This document shows, in pieces, positions 12,501-24,697 of a stretch of 64,000 nt of DNA. A program made the position numbers and the translations under genes. The DNA is from Otis tarda (lineage: Eukaryota > Chordata > Aves > Otidiformes > Otididae): positions 39,401,803 to 39,465,802 of the forward strand of contig CM048591.1 in NCBI GenBank assembly GCA_026413225.1. Reading direction: 5' to 3'. The number at the start of each line of letters is the position of its first letter. Within the stretch, counting starts at the first letter, position 1. The notes beneath the pieces are model-generated. The model had not been told where the DNA came from, did not search any database, and worked only from the letters and a program-made list of their open reading frames with translations.

Positions 12501-15134
12501 AATGTTGTACAGCTATCATATAACACTTTGTTAAAGAAACATACAATTTTTATTAGCATCATGTGGCTTAGGTGTGGAAAAAATGGACATGTGTTACTAG
12601 GGCCTAGGTGAACATCTCTCAAAGTATTTTAAGATTTTTCATAACTGTATCCGATAGTGCATTTTGATTTGTCTTTTTTGTTTTTATTTTTGCAGTAATG
12701 TACTTGATGCTTGCATCTGTTGTGGGAATGAGATGATGCGGAGTAGACTATTAATGTTTTATGAACTACTGCTAAAAAATCACACTCACGCTTTTCTAGC
12801 ACACTCTGGATCCCTCTGATGGCGTGCTGTTCTGAACCCTTACTGGAGATTAACATATTGGTGGTGTAGGTGAGAAAAGTTGGAGTTAAAAAAGAAAAAC
12901 AAACACCCAAAGCATCCTTTTTACATCACATAAATTAAGTTCATTTTTCGTATTGTTCTGATAGTCATTATGAAATTATTTTTCTTCTAAGTCTTTACAG
13001 CTCGAACACTAGGGCAATATTAGTTATCTATGAGAAAATTGAGAAAATACAGGCACTACTATACAGAAGCTCTTACATAATAGAATTAATTTAATCTCAG
13101 ACTTTAGGTAGAGCACATCAGTAAAGCCTGATTTCCCCAGCATGACTTCGGTATAGTCCTTAAGCACACTTCTCTCTCAAATCGTAGAATAGCATAGGAC
13201 TAGTGTGATACAATTATGCTATCCACTGAACTTATTTATGGGGATTAAGGTTCTGATTTAATGGTACTTTACTGATTTAATGGTGCTATATGAGATGTAC
13301 ATCTTTTTCAGGGGAAGAGGGGAAATGATACAATGCAGAGGTTAATCCTGTCTACAGTCTGTACAGAAACCTGGTATGCTCTGAACTGTCCTTTACAGAG
13401 TTTCTCTTGTCAATCAAGAAACTTTTGTCAGGATTTTAGTGGGTGGATACATGCTCCTTTAGTATACATCCAACTGAATGACAGATGTACCATGTTTTGT
13501 GCTCAGCTTATGAAATCATTTGCTTCACCTTTGTAACAGAATTTCTGGAGAGAAAGATTGCATCCACAGGCAGGCATGAGTTTCCACTCAGTAGGTGTTT
13601 GCTTTTGTGCCAGCAGGATGTCTGTGGCACTCTACAGATAAATTTTGAATGACAAGCCACGGAGTGAAGGAACTTGGCAGTCTCAAAACAAAGTGATGGT
13701 TTGTCTCAGGAAAAGCTGGCGCATGGGATGAATGTGATGTGAGCACCTGTATGTATTACTCAAGTATCACTGTTACCAGGATAGTCAGAACATTTCAGGT
13801 CACTTTGGCATTCTATTTGCAAATTTAATAGAAGGTGAAACAAATAGAAGCAGCTTAGTAGAAAAAGGTCTATAACAGTGGAGAAAAGATGAGAAGCTCC
13901 TAGGCAAGAACTGGAACAATATTCTTGTCTGCCTGTTATTTGGATAAGTACAATTAGACTGTTCACCTGTCTTTTTCTTGTACAAGAACACTTCGAGCTG
14001 GAAAATATGTTCTTGATACTACAAAGTGTTCAGAGATGCAAAAAATCATGGTGTGACCACATTCCCTCTTCAGATCAGCGCAAAGCTACCTTTCTTGGAG
14101 GAGTACATTTCATGGATAATTGTCCTTACTGTAAACTTAGGATGAACTCTTGTCATCCTTTTGATCCACATATCTGTAGGTCTCTGCTACAAGTGATTGC
14201 AGTTAAATGTTTTAAGTAAACAAGAAAATACAGCACTGAAAGCTGTAATTGTGCTATTAGAACTCTCATTATCCATCCTCTTGTCTTAAATGAAGCAGTA
14301 CTGAATCTCTTTATTGATCTTTATAGTGATAACAAAATCTCTTTTGTTTCTCTGAGTATTAATTTTTTTCCCACCTTTATTTACCTATGAATTTGAGTTT
14401 CAAAGTTTAGTGACTCTGTCATACTTCATCATTAATTGACTCTGCTAGTGATCTCAAACTTATTTGGATTGTAGACAACTGGTTCTTTCCATCTCTAATG
14501 AATTGTTCTCCATGTCTGCTACAGTGACCAATTCTATGTGGCAGGAAGGATGGACTTTAACACAGTGCTGACATTGGAAAAGTAAAATAAAGGCTATCAG
14601 CATTCCTCTTTACAGTGAGCTCTGAGAGCTTAAAGAGTAATTGTGCCCTGTCTTCTGGATGACAGTGGGACTTAGTCTTCCTGGCAGGCAAGGCGACTTG
14701 ATAGGAAAATTAGCAGAAAAATTAAAATTATATGGGAATAGAGGCTTTGGTGTTATGCCTTGTTTAGCTTCTTTCTTTTTAGCACTTCCTGAGTTTCTTC
14801 CCCACTTTCTTTGGTTTTTAGTATTTATTTTAGTATGACCCTTCCAACCTTCCTGTTCTTTAGTTTGTTATATTTGAATTAAGGAACCGCCTAAACTCTC
14901 CATTCAAAGATCTTGATATATTGATCATTAAAATACATTCCAACAGCTTGTCCTATCCTCCTTCCCTGATGCAAAATCTCAGAAATTGAAGGGAAATGTA
15001 TTGAAATTATAATAATGAGTTAAAATATGAAGTGAATGAGTAGAATAATGAAGTGAAATGGAAAAAAAAAGTTATTTCTTTAAAAAGGAAAAAGGGAAAC
15101 CTAAAGTATTAATGGGACAACTGCAGTTAGATCA
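9544..15134. other. AT-rich unique noncoding sequence
   Basis: No gene or mobile element is recognised. One small local duplication is visible: a 19-bp unit beginning GGTTCTGATTTT occurs at 11432-11450 and again at 11455-11473. The region is otherwise complex AT-rich DNA with short frames only. Confidence 0.6.
11432..11473. repeat. Short tandem duplication, 19 bp, period 23
   Basis: The unit beginning GGTTCTGATTTTATTTTCA occurs twice, separated by four bases. This looks like a local replication-slippage duplication. Confidence 0.85.
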
Positions 15135-15321
15135 GGTACTGTCGTAGTTCAGCCCCGATCGGGACCAGACTACGCAATCTCTCTCTTGCTCCCCCCACCC
15201 TCCGAGAGAATAGGAGGAGATGATATAGGAAAAACGGCTCAAGGTTTGAGATAAGGATGGGGAGAAATCCTTAAAGTTACCATTACAGGCAAAACAGACT
15301 CGACTTGGGGAAAACTATTCA

Positions 15322-15327
15322 TTTATT
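15322..15327 (-). promoter_or_regulatory. LTR AATAAA polyadenylation signal
   Basis: Plus-strand TTTATT reads AATAAA in LTR sense. It is conserved in position in all family A copies, just before the segment containing CCCCAAGT and GTCTGTTTTGCC. Confidence 0.65.
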
Positions 15328-15531
15328 TCTAAAATTAGCAGGATAATGAGACAGGGAACAAGATAACCTCCCCCCACCCCTCCCTCTTCCCGGGCTTAAC
15401 ATTATCTCTACTACCTTCCCCTCCCGAGCGGCACGGGGCGGGGGAAGGGAATGGGGGTCGCGGTCAGTTCATCACGCGTTGTTTTATGCTGCTGTGTCAT
15501 CGTCGGGGGAAGAACTCCTCGCATTCCTCCT

Positions 15532-15800
15532 CTGCTCCAACGTGGGGTCCCTCCCACGGGCCACAGTCCTTCGTGAAACTGCTCCGGCGTGGGTCATCTC
15601 CTCCACGGGGTGCAGTCCCCCTAGAACAGCTGTCCCAGCGGGCCCTCCATGGGCCACAGCCTCCTTCAGGCCTCCACCTGCTCCGGTGTGGGGTCCTCCA
15701 CGGGCTGCAGGTGGATCTCTGCCCCTCCGTGGACCTCCATGGGCTGCAGGGGGACAACCCGCTCCACCATAGGCATCACCACGAGTTGCAGAGGAATCTT
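15532..15800 (-). repeat. Degenerate GC-rich tandem modules in LTR
   Basis: About six units of 40-50 bp follow one another. Each carries a variant of CTGCTCC, then CGTGGG, then TCCACGGGCTGCAG on the plus strand. The units are diverged from one another but keep this order. Equivalent blocks occur in the other family A LTRs. Confidence 0.6.
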
Positions 15801-16092
15801 GGCCAGGAGCCACATTACTCCTCCCCCTCCTTCTTTACTGACCTTGGTGTCTGCAGCCGTTCCTTACAACAGGCTGGCAGACGCCTCTCAGGATCATTTT
15901 TACATCTAATTCACTTCTCATCTCCTCTCCACTTCTTGCAGCCGGGCCGGGCTGAGTTGGGCCCAGTTGGCTGCCCGGCGGGAGGCCAGAGGGTGAGGCC
16001 TGCAAGGCCCACAAGGCTCGCGCCTCCCCCTCTCTGCCCCCCGCTCAGCTGCTTCACATCTTCTCTTCCCTTTTTTTTTCTGTTTTCCCCGA

Positions 16093-16100
16093 CTTAAATA
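16093..16100 (-). promoter_or_regulatory. LTR TATA-like box
   Basis: CTTAAATA on plus is TATTTAAG in LTR sense. A CCAAT box lies about 40 bp upstream (plus-strand ATTGG, 16141-16145). The pair is at the same spacing in the sibling copies. Confidence 0.65.
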
Positions 16101-16278
16101 CGTTATCGCAGAGGCGTTATCATGGGACATTCTGCTACCAATTGGCTCGGCCTTGGCCAGCAGTGGGTCTGCCCTAGGCCCGGCTGAGTCCACTGAACAA
16201 AGGGGAGCGACTTCTAGCAGTTTCCTACAGAAGCTACCACCTTAGGCCCCCCCTCACTAACAAAACCAGAACAGGTAC

Positions 16279-18107
16279 CATGGAGGATTTATTTAAATAA
16301 TGCAATAAAGAATCTTTAGAGTTGTTAGGGAGAAGATGCATGCATGTTTGCAAGGCAGCAAAGAAGAAAAAAATAAGTCTGAAAAATTATGAAATGGAGA
16401 ATGAAGTATAGCATCTTGATTGAGGCAGATCAACAGATCAGCAGTGAGGTAAGTTTATGCATTAGGCAGCGACTGGCTGTGAGCAGACCAGCACACAAGA
16501 AGCAGAAGGGGTTAATATGGTAGAGAGAACATAACCTCCAAGTAGACCTTCAAAGTAATAATACCTCCTCTTTAATTTCTTATGAGACTTAGAAACAGTG
16601 TTCTATGGCATTTTACTTGTTTTTAAAAATTGAGAGTTTTTCTGAAGAGTTTAATAGTAACATTGAACTCTGGTTTTACTAAATATATGTTGCTATATCT
16701 ACTGAAAATAATTTATATTATGCAGACTATATTTTCCCTGCCAAGTAAAAAATCTTTTATCACTGCTGAGTGCAAAGCTGATATACAGGTTGTAGAAAAG
16801 TATGTGTGTTGCATTCATATTCTAACTTTTCAGGTCAGGTGCAGCGAACAGGTAAATACATAGTTTACATTTTTTTTTTTATATAACCCAACATTGTATA
16901 AAATCTCAGCTCCCATAAAGGTTGTGATGTAAGCTAAGAAGTGATATCTTGAGTATAAAACATCACCAAAAAATTGCTACTTTAAACAGAACAAGTTAAC
17001 TGGCTCTTTAAAAAAAGCAAAAAAAAAGAAGCTAGTAAGAAGTAGAATATTGGCAGACATCTTTCTTCCTGAAAAGATCATTCTGAAGCAAAACTGAGCA
17101 GATTTAGACTTTTGAGCCTTAAATCTTTGGTCACGGATCTAGGTGGTTAACTCCCTAACTATCGAAGAGGTGGTGCTGTGATGAGCATAGCAATATTATG
17201 CTGTGTTTAAGCTGCCACTAAGGGATGGGGGATGCCAGATCTCAAAGGCTTTTTGGTGTGAAAAAAGCAAAGCTTGTCTTGAGTTGGAGATAGTTGAAGC
17301 AAATGAAGTTGTGGAAGCCAAACTCCAAACTCCCAGATTCCTGGCTGACATGAGATGGACAGTGGCTGTGGTGATGTCCTTGTCTAAGCATGTGCTGCTG
17401 AGAAATTTCCATAGATTCAAGGAGAGACCAGAGAACATAGTGGCAAAAAACATTTAAAGAGCACATGTTAAATAATCTCCTTGAACTTGATAGTAGATAG
17501 AGGATGGAAATATGCTTATGAGAAATCTCATAAATGTTGACTGTTCCCAGGGTCTTCATACCTCCCAGCGAGAAAAGAATGTTGAGCTAAATAGTGTGAA
17601 TCAGTATAGCTATTTTTTTAGGGCAGGGTATAGATTTAAGGAGGCAGAAGTCTGAAACTCTCAACCCCATTGGTGCGTAAGGTTGCCAGTCATGCTGTGT
17701 GCTACAGACTTTCCAGTCCCAAATTCTTTATCTTTCATTAAAGAATGTAGGTGATGTTACATTTCCTGATTATTACTGTCTGCTGTTGAAAGCTCCCTCA
17801 AGACTGCATGAAGCTTCTTGTCTATTCTGCTCCATGCTGATTTATGTTGTATTCTTTTTTTTTCTGCTTTAAAATCTGTAACCTATACTCCTATGATCAG
17901 AAAATGTGTCTGAAGATGCTTGAGTGTTTTGAGACCAGCAGGGATCCCAAGGAGAGGGAGAAAGTGAGGTGTAATGACAGAGAGAAGAGGTTAGAGGACA
18001 CTGTGGTGGAAGCAGCAAGGAAGACAGGAAATGATACTGAACCATGCTTGAAAATATTTGCCTATTGCTGTTCCAGTAGGACTCTGAAAAGCATACAAAT
18101 TGATTAG
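16279..18107. other. Unique spacer between inverted LTRs
   Basis: This 1.8-kb AT-rich spacer separates a minus-strand and a plus-strand family A LTR. Open frames of 84-105 codons on both strands near 17200-17560 overlap each other and show no known domain. I see no gene. Confidence 0.6.
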
Positions 18108-18286
18108 ACTTTTGTTGTGGTTTTGTTTAGTGGAGGGGGGCCTAAGGTGGTAGCTTCTGTAGGAAACTGCTAGAAGTTGCTCCCATTAGTTCAGTGGACT
18201 TGGCCGGGCCTAGGGCAGACCCGCTGCTGGCCAAGGCCGAGCCAATTGGTAGCAGAATGTCCCGTGATAACGCATCTGTGATAATG

Positions 18287-18294
18287 TATTTAAG
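18287..18294 (+). promoter_or_regulatory. LTR TATA-like box TATTTAAG
   Basis: TATTTAAG lies about 45 bp downstream of a CCAAT box (18242-18246), a normal core promoter layout for a retroviral LTR. The arrangement is conserved in the other family A copies. Confidence 0.65.
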
Positions 18295-19084
18295 AAGGGG
18301 AAAACAGAAACAAAAAAAAAAGAGAGAAGAGAAGATGTGAAGAAGCTGAGCGGGGGCAGAGGTGCAGAAGGGGAGGTGCAGAAGGGGAGGCGCAGGCCTC
18401 ACCCTCTGGCCTCTTGCCAGGCAGCTACTGGGTCCGACTCGGCTCAGTCCAGCTGCAAGAAGTGGAGAGATGAGATGGATAATGTGAAGAGATTCTGAGA
18501 GGTGTCTGCCAGCCTGTTGTGAAGAACTTTTCTTGTGAGAGGAACGGCTGCAGACACCAAGGTCAGTGAAGAAGGAGGGGGAGGAGTAATGTGGCTCCTG
18601 GCCAAGATTCCCCTGCAGCCTGTGGTGATGACCATGGTGGAGCAGGTTGTCCCCCTGCAGCCCGTGGAGGTCCACAGAGGAGCAGAGATCCACCTGGAGC
18701 CTGTGAAGGACCCAACACCAGGGTAGGTGGATACCTGAAGGAGTCTGTGGCCCATGGAGGGCCCTCTGGGGCAGCTGTTCTGGAGGGACTGCACCCCGTG
18801 GAAGAGATGACCAGATGACCCACGCCGGAGCAGTTTCACGAAGGACTGTGGCCTGTGGGAGGGACCCCACGTTGGAGCAGAGGAGGAATGCGAGGAGTTC
18901 TTCCCCCGACCATGAAGCAGCAGTGTGAAACAACGCATGATGAACTGACCGCAACTCCCATTCCCTCTTTCCCCCCGTGCCGCTCGAGGGGGAGAAGATA
19001 GTAGAGATAATGTTAAGATCGGGAAGAGGGAGGGGTGGGGGGAGGTTATCTTGTTCTCTGTCTCATTATCCTGCTGGTTTTAGT

Positions 19085-19090
19085 AATAAA
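19085..19090 (+). promoter_or_regulatory. LTR AATAAA polyadenylation signal
   Basis: AATAAA lies in the last fifth of the LTR, followed by GTCTGTTTTGCC and T-rich sequence. This is the expected R/U5 position. Confidence 0.65.
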
Positions 19091-19275
19091 TGGTTTTCCC
19101 CAAGTTGAGTCTGTTTTGCCTGTAACGGTAACTTTAAGGATTTCTCCCCATCCTTATCTCAAACCTCGAGCCATTTTTCTTATATTATCTCCCTCTATTC
19201 TCTCAGAGGGTGGGGGGAGGGAGAGAGAGAGACTGCGTAGTCTGGTCCCGATCGGGGCTGAACTATGACAGCTTT

Positions 19276-21013
19276 CCAAATGAAAATGGTAAATGAATAA
19301 AAAGCTGTTAAAAAAGAAGAAAATAACAGGAAATAAAGGTGCTGAAAGTCTGAGATTGCCAGCTCACTTAGGACTTGTTATTCCTGGTTGTAGACGTGTT
19401 CTGAAATATTTTTTTTATTTCAAGGAACTCCTTCAGGTAATATGCCTCTGCCAGTAATTATGAAAGATGTATTTATACTCCCTTTTGATAATATAAAATG
19501 TGAAATTCCTCATTTTCCTCCTCTTTATTTTTAGGTTTGGTTTTCTCATATGTGTCCAGCTATGTTTTCTTTAAGAAAGGGAAAGGGAAAGGTGCTCTGA
19601 TGAAGGATTATGTAAGGCTAAAATACTGGGCACACTAAGAATGGGCTAAACGTCTAAATTCATTTGCTTATGATGTAGCTTTACTAGTGACTCTAGTAAG
19701 GGAGGCATTTTGTAAAAGACCTGTCTGATACAGATTCAAATCAAACAGTTCTCCCTCTTAGTGGGTTATGGATAGTGTAGGAAGCAGCAGACATTTTTAC
19801 TGTCTTGACAAGTATCTCGCACTAAAAGCTTTTCTTTCCTAATGAAACCTCTCTGTAATTTAGTCTTCAATCACTTCTGACCATTATGTCTCCCTTCTTC
19901 TTTCTGATCCCTGAGTAATATTCTCTGCATTGTAGCAAAGTTACCCTGCATTTACAGTCCTCCTGGGGGAGCCTTTGGAGTTTCCTATTTTTAATGTTTA
20001 AAAAACGTATAGTAGTGTCTGAGTATTGTCATTTCCAGTATAACTCATGGGAGACATATCAGACAGCTGTGTTTACACATTCAAACTGCAGTTCAAAGTC
20101 TGAGACTTATGGTAATCCTTCTCATCTAATCACATACTTATTCCAGAAAGAATTAAAACCATAGAACTGTTCGCTCATTATCATTATTATTTCAGTAGAT
20201 ACCTATAAAGCAAAAAAGTAGGTTAGGAATTTTTTGGGGGGGCAGACTGAAAATTTTCAGTTAATTTAAACCAAGACTGACTTTTTTTTTTTCGCCTGCA
20301 CTGGGTTCAAGAAAATGTTTTTTATAAATTGTTGCTTTAGTCAAGGTAAAAGTAGAGACCTGAAACCCCAGAGCCGTCGATGGTCAGCTAATGGCTGATG
20401 TGTTCACTGTAGATGCAGGAGATCAAGCTGATGTTTCTGTTTTACCTGATTTATAGCAGGATCTTGAAACTTCATTTTCAGCATTGCAGATTGCTGTTCT
20501 GGTCAACAAAGTATAGTGATACTCTAGTATCTTACTGGCTTGATGAATGTTTCACAATTAAACAAACAGGAAACAATCCAAACAGAGATAATGGCAGGAG
20601 TTAAGGGAAGAAAAAAAATCGCAATAACCAGATAGGTAAAAGAAAACCAATTGGTCTATAGAAGACCCAAGTAAATATCTTTTCAATAATTTTGAAGAAA
20701 ATACTAAAGTGTTTTGGTCCTGCCTTGATACGGAATGCAAATAAGCTTTTCTTTCTGTTGCATTTTTAGTGGGTTTTTTCTTTTTTTCGGTCTCGCTCCT
20801 GATAGCCTGTAGTAGAACTTATACTTTAGCTAGAGATTGAAATACAGTACTTAATGGGATACATTAACAGACATAAGATATCCCTCAGTTTTCGTGTTGA
20901 ACGAATTATGCATTTATGATGAATGATTGTTACTGGTACTTTCAGCTCCTTAAAATACATCTCAGTGTCAATGTAAAACTTCATTGCATAGATTACAGTG
21001 ACTCTATTATAGA
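19276..21013. other. Unique spacer between LTRs
   Basis: This AT-rich unique sequence lies between the plus-strand LTR at 18113 and the minus-strand LTR at 21019. I recognise no gene, no RNA and no repeat beyond short homopolymers (for example a T run near 20281-20292). Confidence 0.6.
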
Positions 21014-21411
21014 CCTATTGTCGTAGTTCAGCCCCGATCGGGACCAGACTACGCAGTCTCTCTCTCGCTCCCCCCACCCTCCGAGAGAATAGGAGGAGAT
21101 GATACAAGGAAAACAGCTCGAGGTTTGAGATAAGGACAGGGAGAAATCCTTAAAGTTACCGTCACGGGCAAAACAGATTCGACTTGGGGAAAACTATTCA
21201 TTTATTTTCTAAAATTAGCAGAAGAATGAGACAGGGAACAAGATAACCTCCCCCCACCCCTCCCTCTTCCCGGGCTTAACATTATCTCTACTACCTTCCC
21301 TTCCCGAGTGGCACGGGGCGGGGGAAGGGAATGGGGGTCGCGGTCAGTTCATCATGCGTTGTTTTATGCTGCTGTGTCATCGTCGGGGGAAGAACTCCTC
21401 GCATTCCTCCT

Positions 21412-21680
21412 CTGCTCCAACGTGGGGTCCCTCCCACGGGCCACAGTCCTTCGTGAAACTGCTCCGGCGTGGGTCATCTCTTCCACGGGGTGCAGTCCCT
21501 CTAGAACAGCTGTCCCAGCGGGCCCTCCATGGGCCACAGCCTCCTTCAGGCCTCCACCTGCTCCAGCGTGGGGTCCTCCACGGACTGCAGGTGGATCTCT
21601 GCCCCTCCGTGGACCTCCATGGGCTGCAGGGGGACAACCCGCTCCACCATGGTCTTCACCACGAGTTGCAGAGGAATCTT
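21412..21680 (-). repeat. Degenerate GC-rich tandem modules in LTR
   Basis: About six units of 39-50 bp lie in a row. On plus, each has a CTGCTCC-like start, a CGTGGG core, a TCCACGGG core and a GCAG end. The matching block of the 5722 copy is one unit shorter, which supports unit-wise gain and loss. Confidence 0.6.
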
Positions 21681-21979
21681 GGCCAGGAGCCGCATTACTC
21701 CTCCCCCTGCTTCTTCACTGACCTTGGTGTCTGCAGCCGTTCCTCACAACAGGCTGGCAGACGCCTCTCAGGATCCTTTTTACATCTTGTTCACTTCTCA
21801 TCTCCTCTCCACTTCTTGCAGCCAGGCTGGGCCAAGTTGGGCCCAGTTGGCTGCCCGGCGGGAGGCCAGAGGGTGAGGCCTGCAAGGCCCACGAGGCTCG
21901 CGCCTCCCCCTCTCTGCCCCCCGCTCAGCTGCTTCACATCTTCTCTTCTCTCTTTTTTTTTTTTTTCTGTTTTCCCCTT

Positions 21980-21987
21980 CTTAAATA
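21980..21987 (-). promoter_or_regulatory. LTR TATA-like box
   Basis: CTTAAATA on plus equals TATTTAAG in LTR sense, at the same place as in the 15140 and 34634 copies. Confidence 0.65.
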
Positions 21988-24667
21988 CGTTATCGCAGAG
22001 GCGTTATCATGGGACATTCTGCTACCAATTGGCTCGGCCTTGGCCAGCAGTGGGTCCGCCCTAGGCCCAGCTGAGTCCACTGAACAAAGGGGAGCGACTT
22101 CTAGCAGTTTCCTACAGAAGCTACCACCTTAGGCCCCCCCTCACTAACAAAACCAGAACACCTATAGTATTTTGAATAGTAAATCCCTTGTCCTGTGACT
22201 TACAGGTTGATTCTTAAATAAATTGATAATGCATAATAAGAGAGTAAAGGAAAAATGTAGAGTTTTGAATTAATTTTATGCTGTGCACTATCCACCCTCA
22301 TTTGTATCGTTTGTAAAAGTTGTGAATTAAAAAAAAAAAGTGGAACTAATGGGTCTTAACATGCAAAAACATTTTGTTTAACATGTCCACTTTGCTAACC
22401 TACTTTTTTCAAATAATAGGAAAATAGAATGTATCCATTTTTTGAGCAATTTTCACTACCGAGAAATCACTAGTCAGCAGACATTTGAGAAGTTAGCAAA
22501 ATCTAGGATATGTTTACGTTTGAGGGGGAAAAAAAAAAAAAAAGAAATCAGACAAGTATCTCTCTCCCTCCTCCTTTTGATCTTGCTCTCCTGTGAAATT
22601 TTATTTCAGACTGCTCCTACATCTATTACCCACTCAACCCCACCTCACCCCTAGAGGAGGTAACAACCAGATACTGCTTTCTACGTCAGAAAAGTTTAGC
22701 TGGTTATGTTTTTTTTTTTCTGAAAACCAAACTTTCGGAGCAAATATTGAGAAATTATGAAAAAATAATTATGTCTGTTGGTTTGCCCTAAGGATTTTTT
22801 TTTTAATGTGTAATATTTTCTGAAAATGCTTTTTACTGTGACGTTATTTCAGCCTAAACTAAAAACCTCAAACAGGAAAAAGTAGTTAAGCATGCTCTGG
22901 TTAGGATTTTGAGAAACGTTTCCAAGAATTTAATGTCAAAATTGCTCTAAAGCTCAATTACTCAACTCATCCAAGAAATATATATTTAACATATTCCTAG
23001 AGGTTTGTCCTTAAGCTGCACTTTTTCAAAAGAATTAAGAAAAGCAGCAGCAGCAGGCCTGGATTTCAGAGCCAATAAACAGAGCACAAAGAAGTTGCTT
23101 GCAGCCTTATTTTCAAATATGCTGAATACACAGCTGCAGCTCCCTGTGCTTTAGAGCCTTGATCTGAAGTTGCAGCTGAAAATCAGGCTGTAAATGAACT
23201 CCAGAAACAATAGGGGAAATGGTGTTCACAAACTTTTGTTTTCCGTTTTAGTAGGCGTTGATATTGTGCCACTAATTTTTTAACATACTGCTTTAATTAA
23301 CACTGTTTCCCAAGGCCTCCTGTTCAAGTGTGTATTTTTGCTACATTTACATAGACAGAAGGTAATGTTTTTTTTTCAGGCTCAAGTAGAAAAGACTACT
23401 GTGCATAAGAAGCAAATGTCTTTCTCAAGTGTCAAAAACAAACCCTCAAGTGCTAGGGATGTGTGAAAGATGTTTCTTTTTAACAGCTCAGACTAAGCAT
23501 GTCACTAGTTTCACAGTGAACCAGGGCACTGTGGAAAAGGATGAACTTCTAGTAGACGTGATGTCAGCCAGAAGCTTTTGGTAATTGGAAATGATATTTA
23601 TATAATTTTAAGCTTAACACAACAAAGCTTGGAGATATAGCTGATGCGTACAGGTTAAGTGGACATGTTAAATGAATATTATTACTTGTTTTCCAGGAAA
23701 ACACATCTGATCTGGCGCTATATTAACATGAGTCAGATTCAAGTGTTTTCAAAATATTTAATGCATTGTGTCAGCCAGAAGGAATTCTTTTCAGTTTGGT
23801 AAGGACCCAGCTAAGACAAAGTTTGAAGTTCGTTATTAAAAAAGTAACTATTAATTTACAAGTAAGATACACTCTTAGTTTAAGCAGGAAGAACCAAATC
23901 CTAAGCACTTGGAGCATCTCGGGTAAAAACCTACATGGAGTTAGTTTAGGCTACATAGGATAAATAATTTCTCCTTTACCTAACAATAATGTATTATTCA
24001 AAGAGGTGTTAAAAGTTGGCTTTTAAAGTATTTTTGCATACATTTCTCAAACACAGCACTAGGATGGCAGCATTATTAAGGTACTGTTCAGAGTTTAACA
24101 ATGAGAAAAATCTTTCAAGTGAACACATGGATTTTCAGGTTAAAGTGATGTGAATGAAGAGCATGGGAGCTACCACACACCTAGAGAAGTCTCGATGTGA
24201 TGGTGCCTCATACTTAAAAGCTACTGCTGAAATCAGATTTCTTTGTGATGATGCTAGGTTAATTTATACTTGCATAAAAGTTGTTGAAGAACTGAAAGTA
24301 CTGATGAGTTTCAATGAGCCTGTCATCATGCTTTTGAAATAGTGCATGCAAATGTCATGGAAGTGGTGGAGAACCACTGAGACTTGCTTAATCCAGAGTA
24401 GGGATGGAAAGGATAAAAATGTCCAGTATGACTCAAGACAGACAAGTTCATTGGCAGCAGAGTTTGCACTGCATGGACTTCTGCAGACAGAAAGCACTGC
24501 CAGCAGCCAGAAGGCAATTATTTTTCAGTTTATACAGTAGCAAGAATGATTTCAGATTTGCAGAGTATAGAATGAAGCAGAAGCAGCAAAAATTTCTTCA
24601 AATATTCCTTGTTAGTATTAAATAAACTGATTTAATGTCATGATTAATTGCAATTGAATTTGAACAG

Positions 24668-24697
24668 CAAATACATCACTCCAAGATGATGTATTTG
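24668..24697. repeat. Inverted repeat, 11-bp stem, 8-nt loop
   Basis: CAAATACATCA (24668-24678) is the exact reverse complement of TGATGTATTTG (24687-24697). It is a short AT-rich hairpin with no known role. Confidence 0.85.

Larger units (their letters stand above)
15140..16273 (-). mobile_element. Solo LTR, family A (ERVL-type), young copy
   Basis: This 1134-bp LTR starts TGTCGTAGTTCAG and ends CCAGAACA on the plus strand. It is flanked by a perfect 5-bp duplication, GGTAC (15135-15139 and 16274-16278). The sense strand is minus: ATTGG at 16141-16145 is a CCAAT box, CTTAAATA at 16093-16100 is the TATA-like box, and TTTATT at 15322-15327 is an AATAAA signal. It is CpG-rich and very close to the copies at 21019 and 34634 (by eye about ten differences over roughly 380 compared bases with 21019). 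No gag, pol or env and no partner LTR are present, so it is the product of LTR-LTR recombination. Confidence 0.93.
18113..19270 (+). mobile_element. Solo LTR, family A (ERVL-type), inverted copy
   Basis: This 1158-bp LTR lies in sense orientation on plus, starting TGTTGTGGTTTTG and ending GAACTATGACA. Its flanks are ACTTT (18108-18112) and GCTTT (19271-19275), a 5-bp duplication with one mismatch. It has a CCAAT box (18242-18246), TATTTAAG (18287-18294) and AATAAA (19085-19090). Just after the TATA box, the purine-rich stretch and a GGGGAGGNGCAG duplication (about 18365-18392) differ slightly from sibling copies. It is the plus-strand middle member of three LTRs within 7 kb. No internal retroviral sequence is present. 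Confidence 0.92.
21019..22160 (-). mobile_element. Solo LTR, family A (ERVL-type), young copy
   Basis: This 1142-bp LTR starts TGTCGTAGTTCAG and ends CCAGAACA on plus. It has a perfect duplication, CCTAT (21014-21018 and 22161-22165). The sense strand is minus, with a TATA-like box (plus-strand CTTAAATA, 21980-21987) and AATAAA (plus-strand TTTATT, 21201-21206). Sequence and CpG content are nearly those of the copies at 15140 and 34634. A T run at about 21952-21966, in the tract that is hugely expanded in the 5722 copy, is longer here than in its siblings. Only the LTR remains. Confidence 0.93.

Noticed and set aside
17203-17559. Overlapping 84-105 codon frames on both strands
   Set aside because: They overlap in opposite directions and show no known family. 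They fit chance frames.
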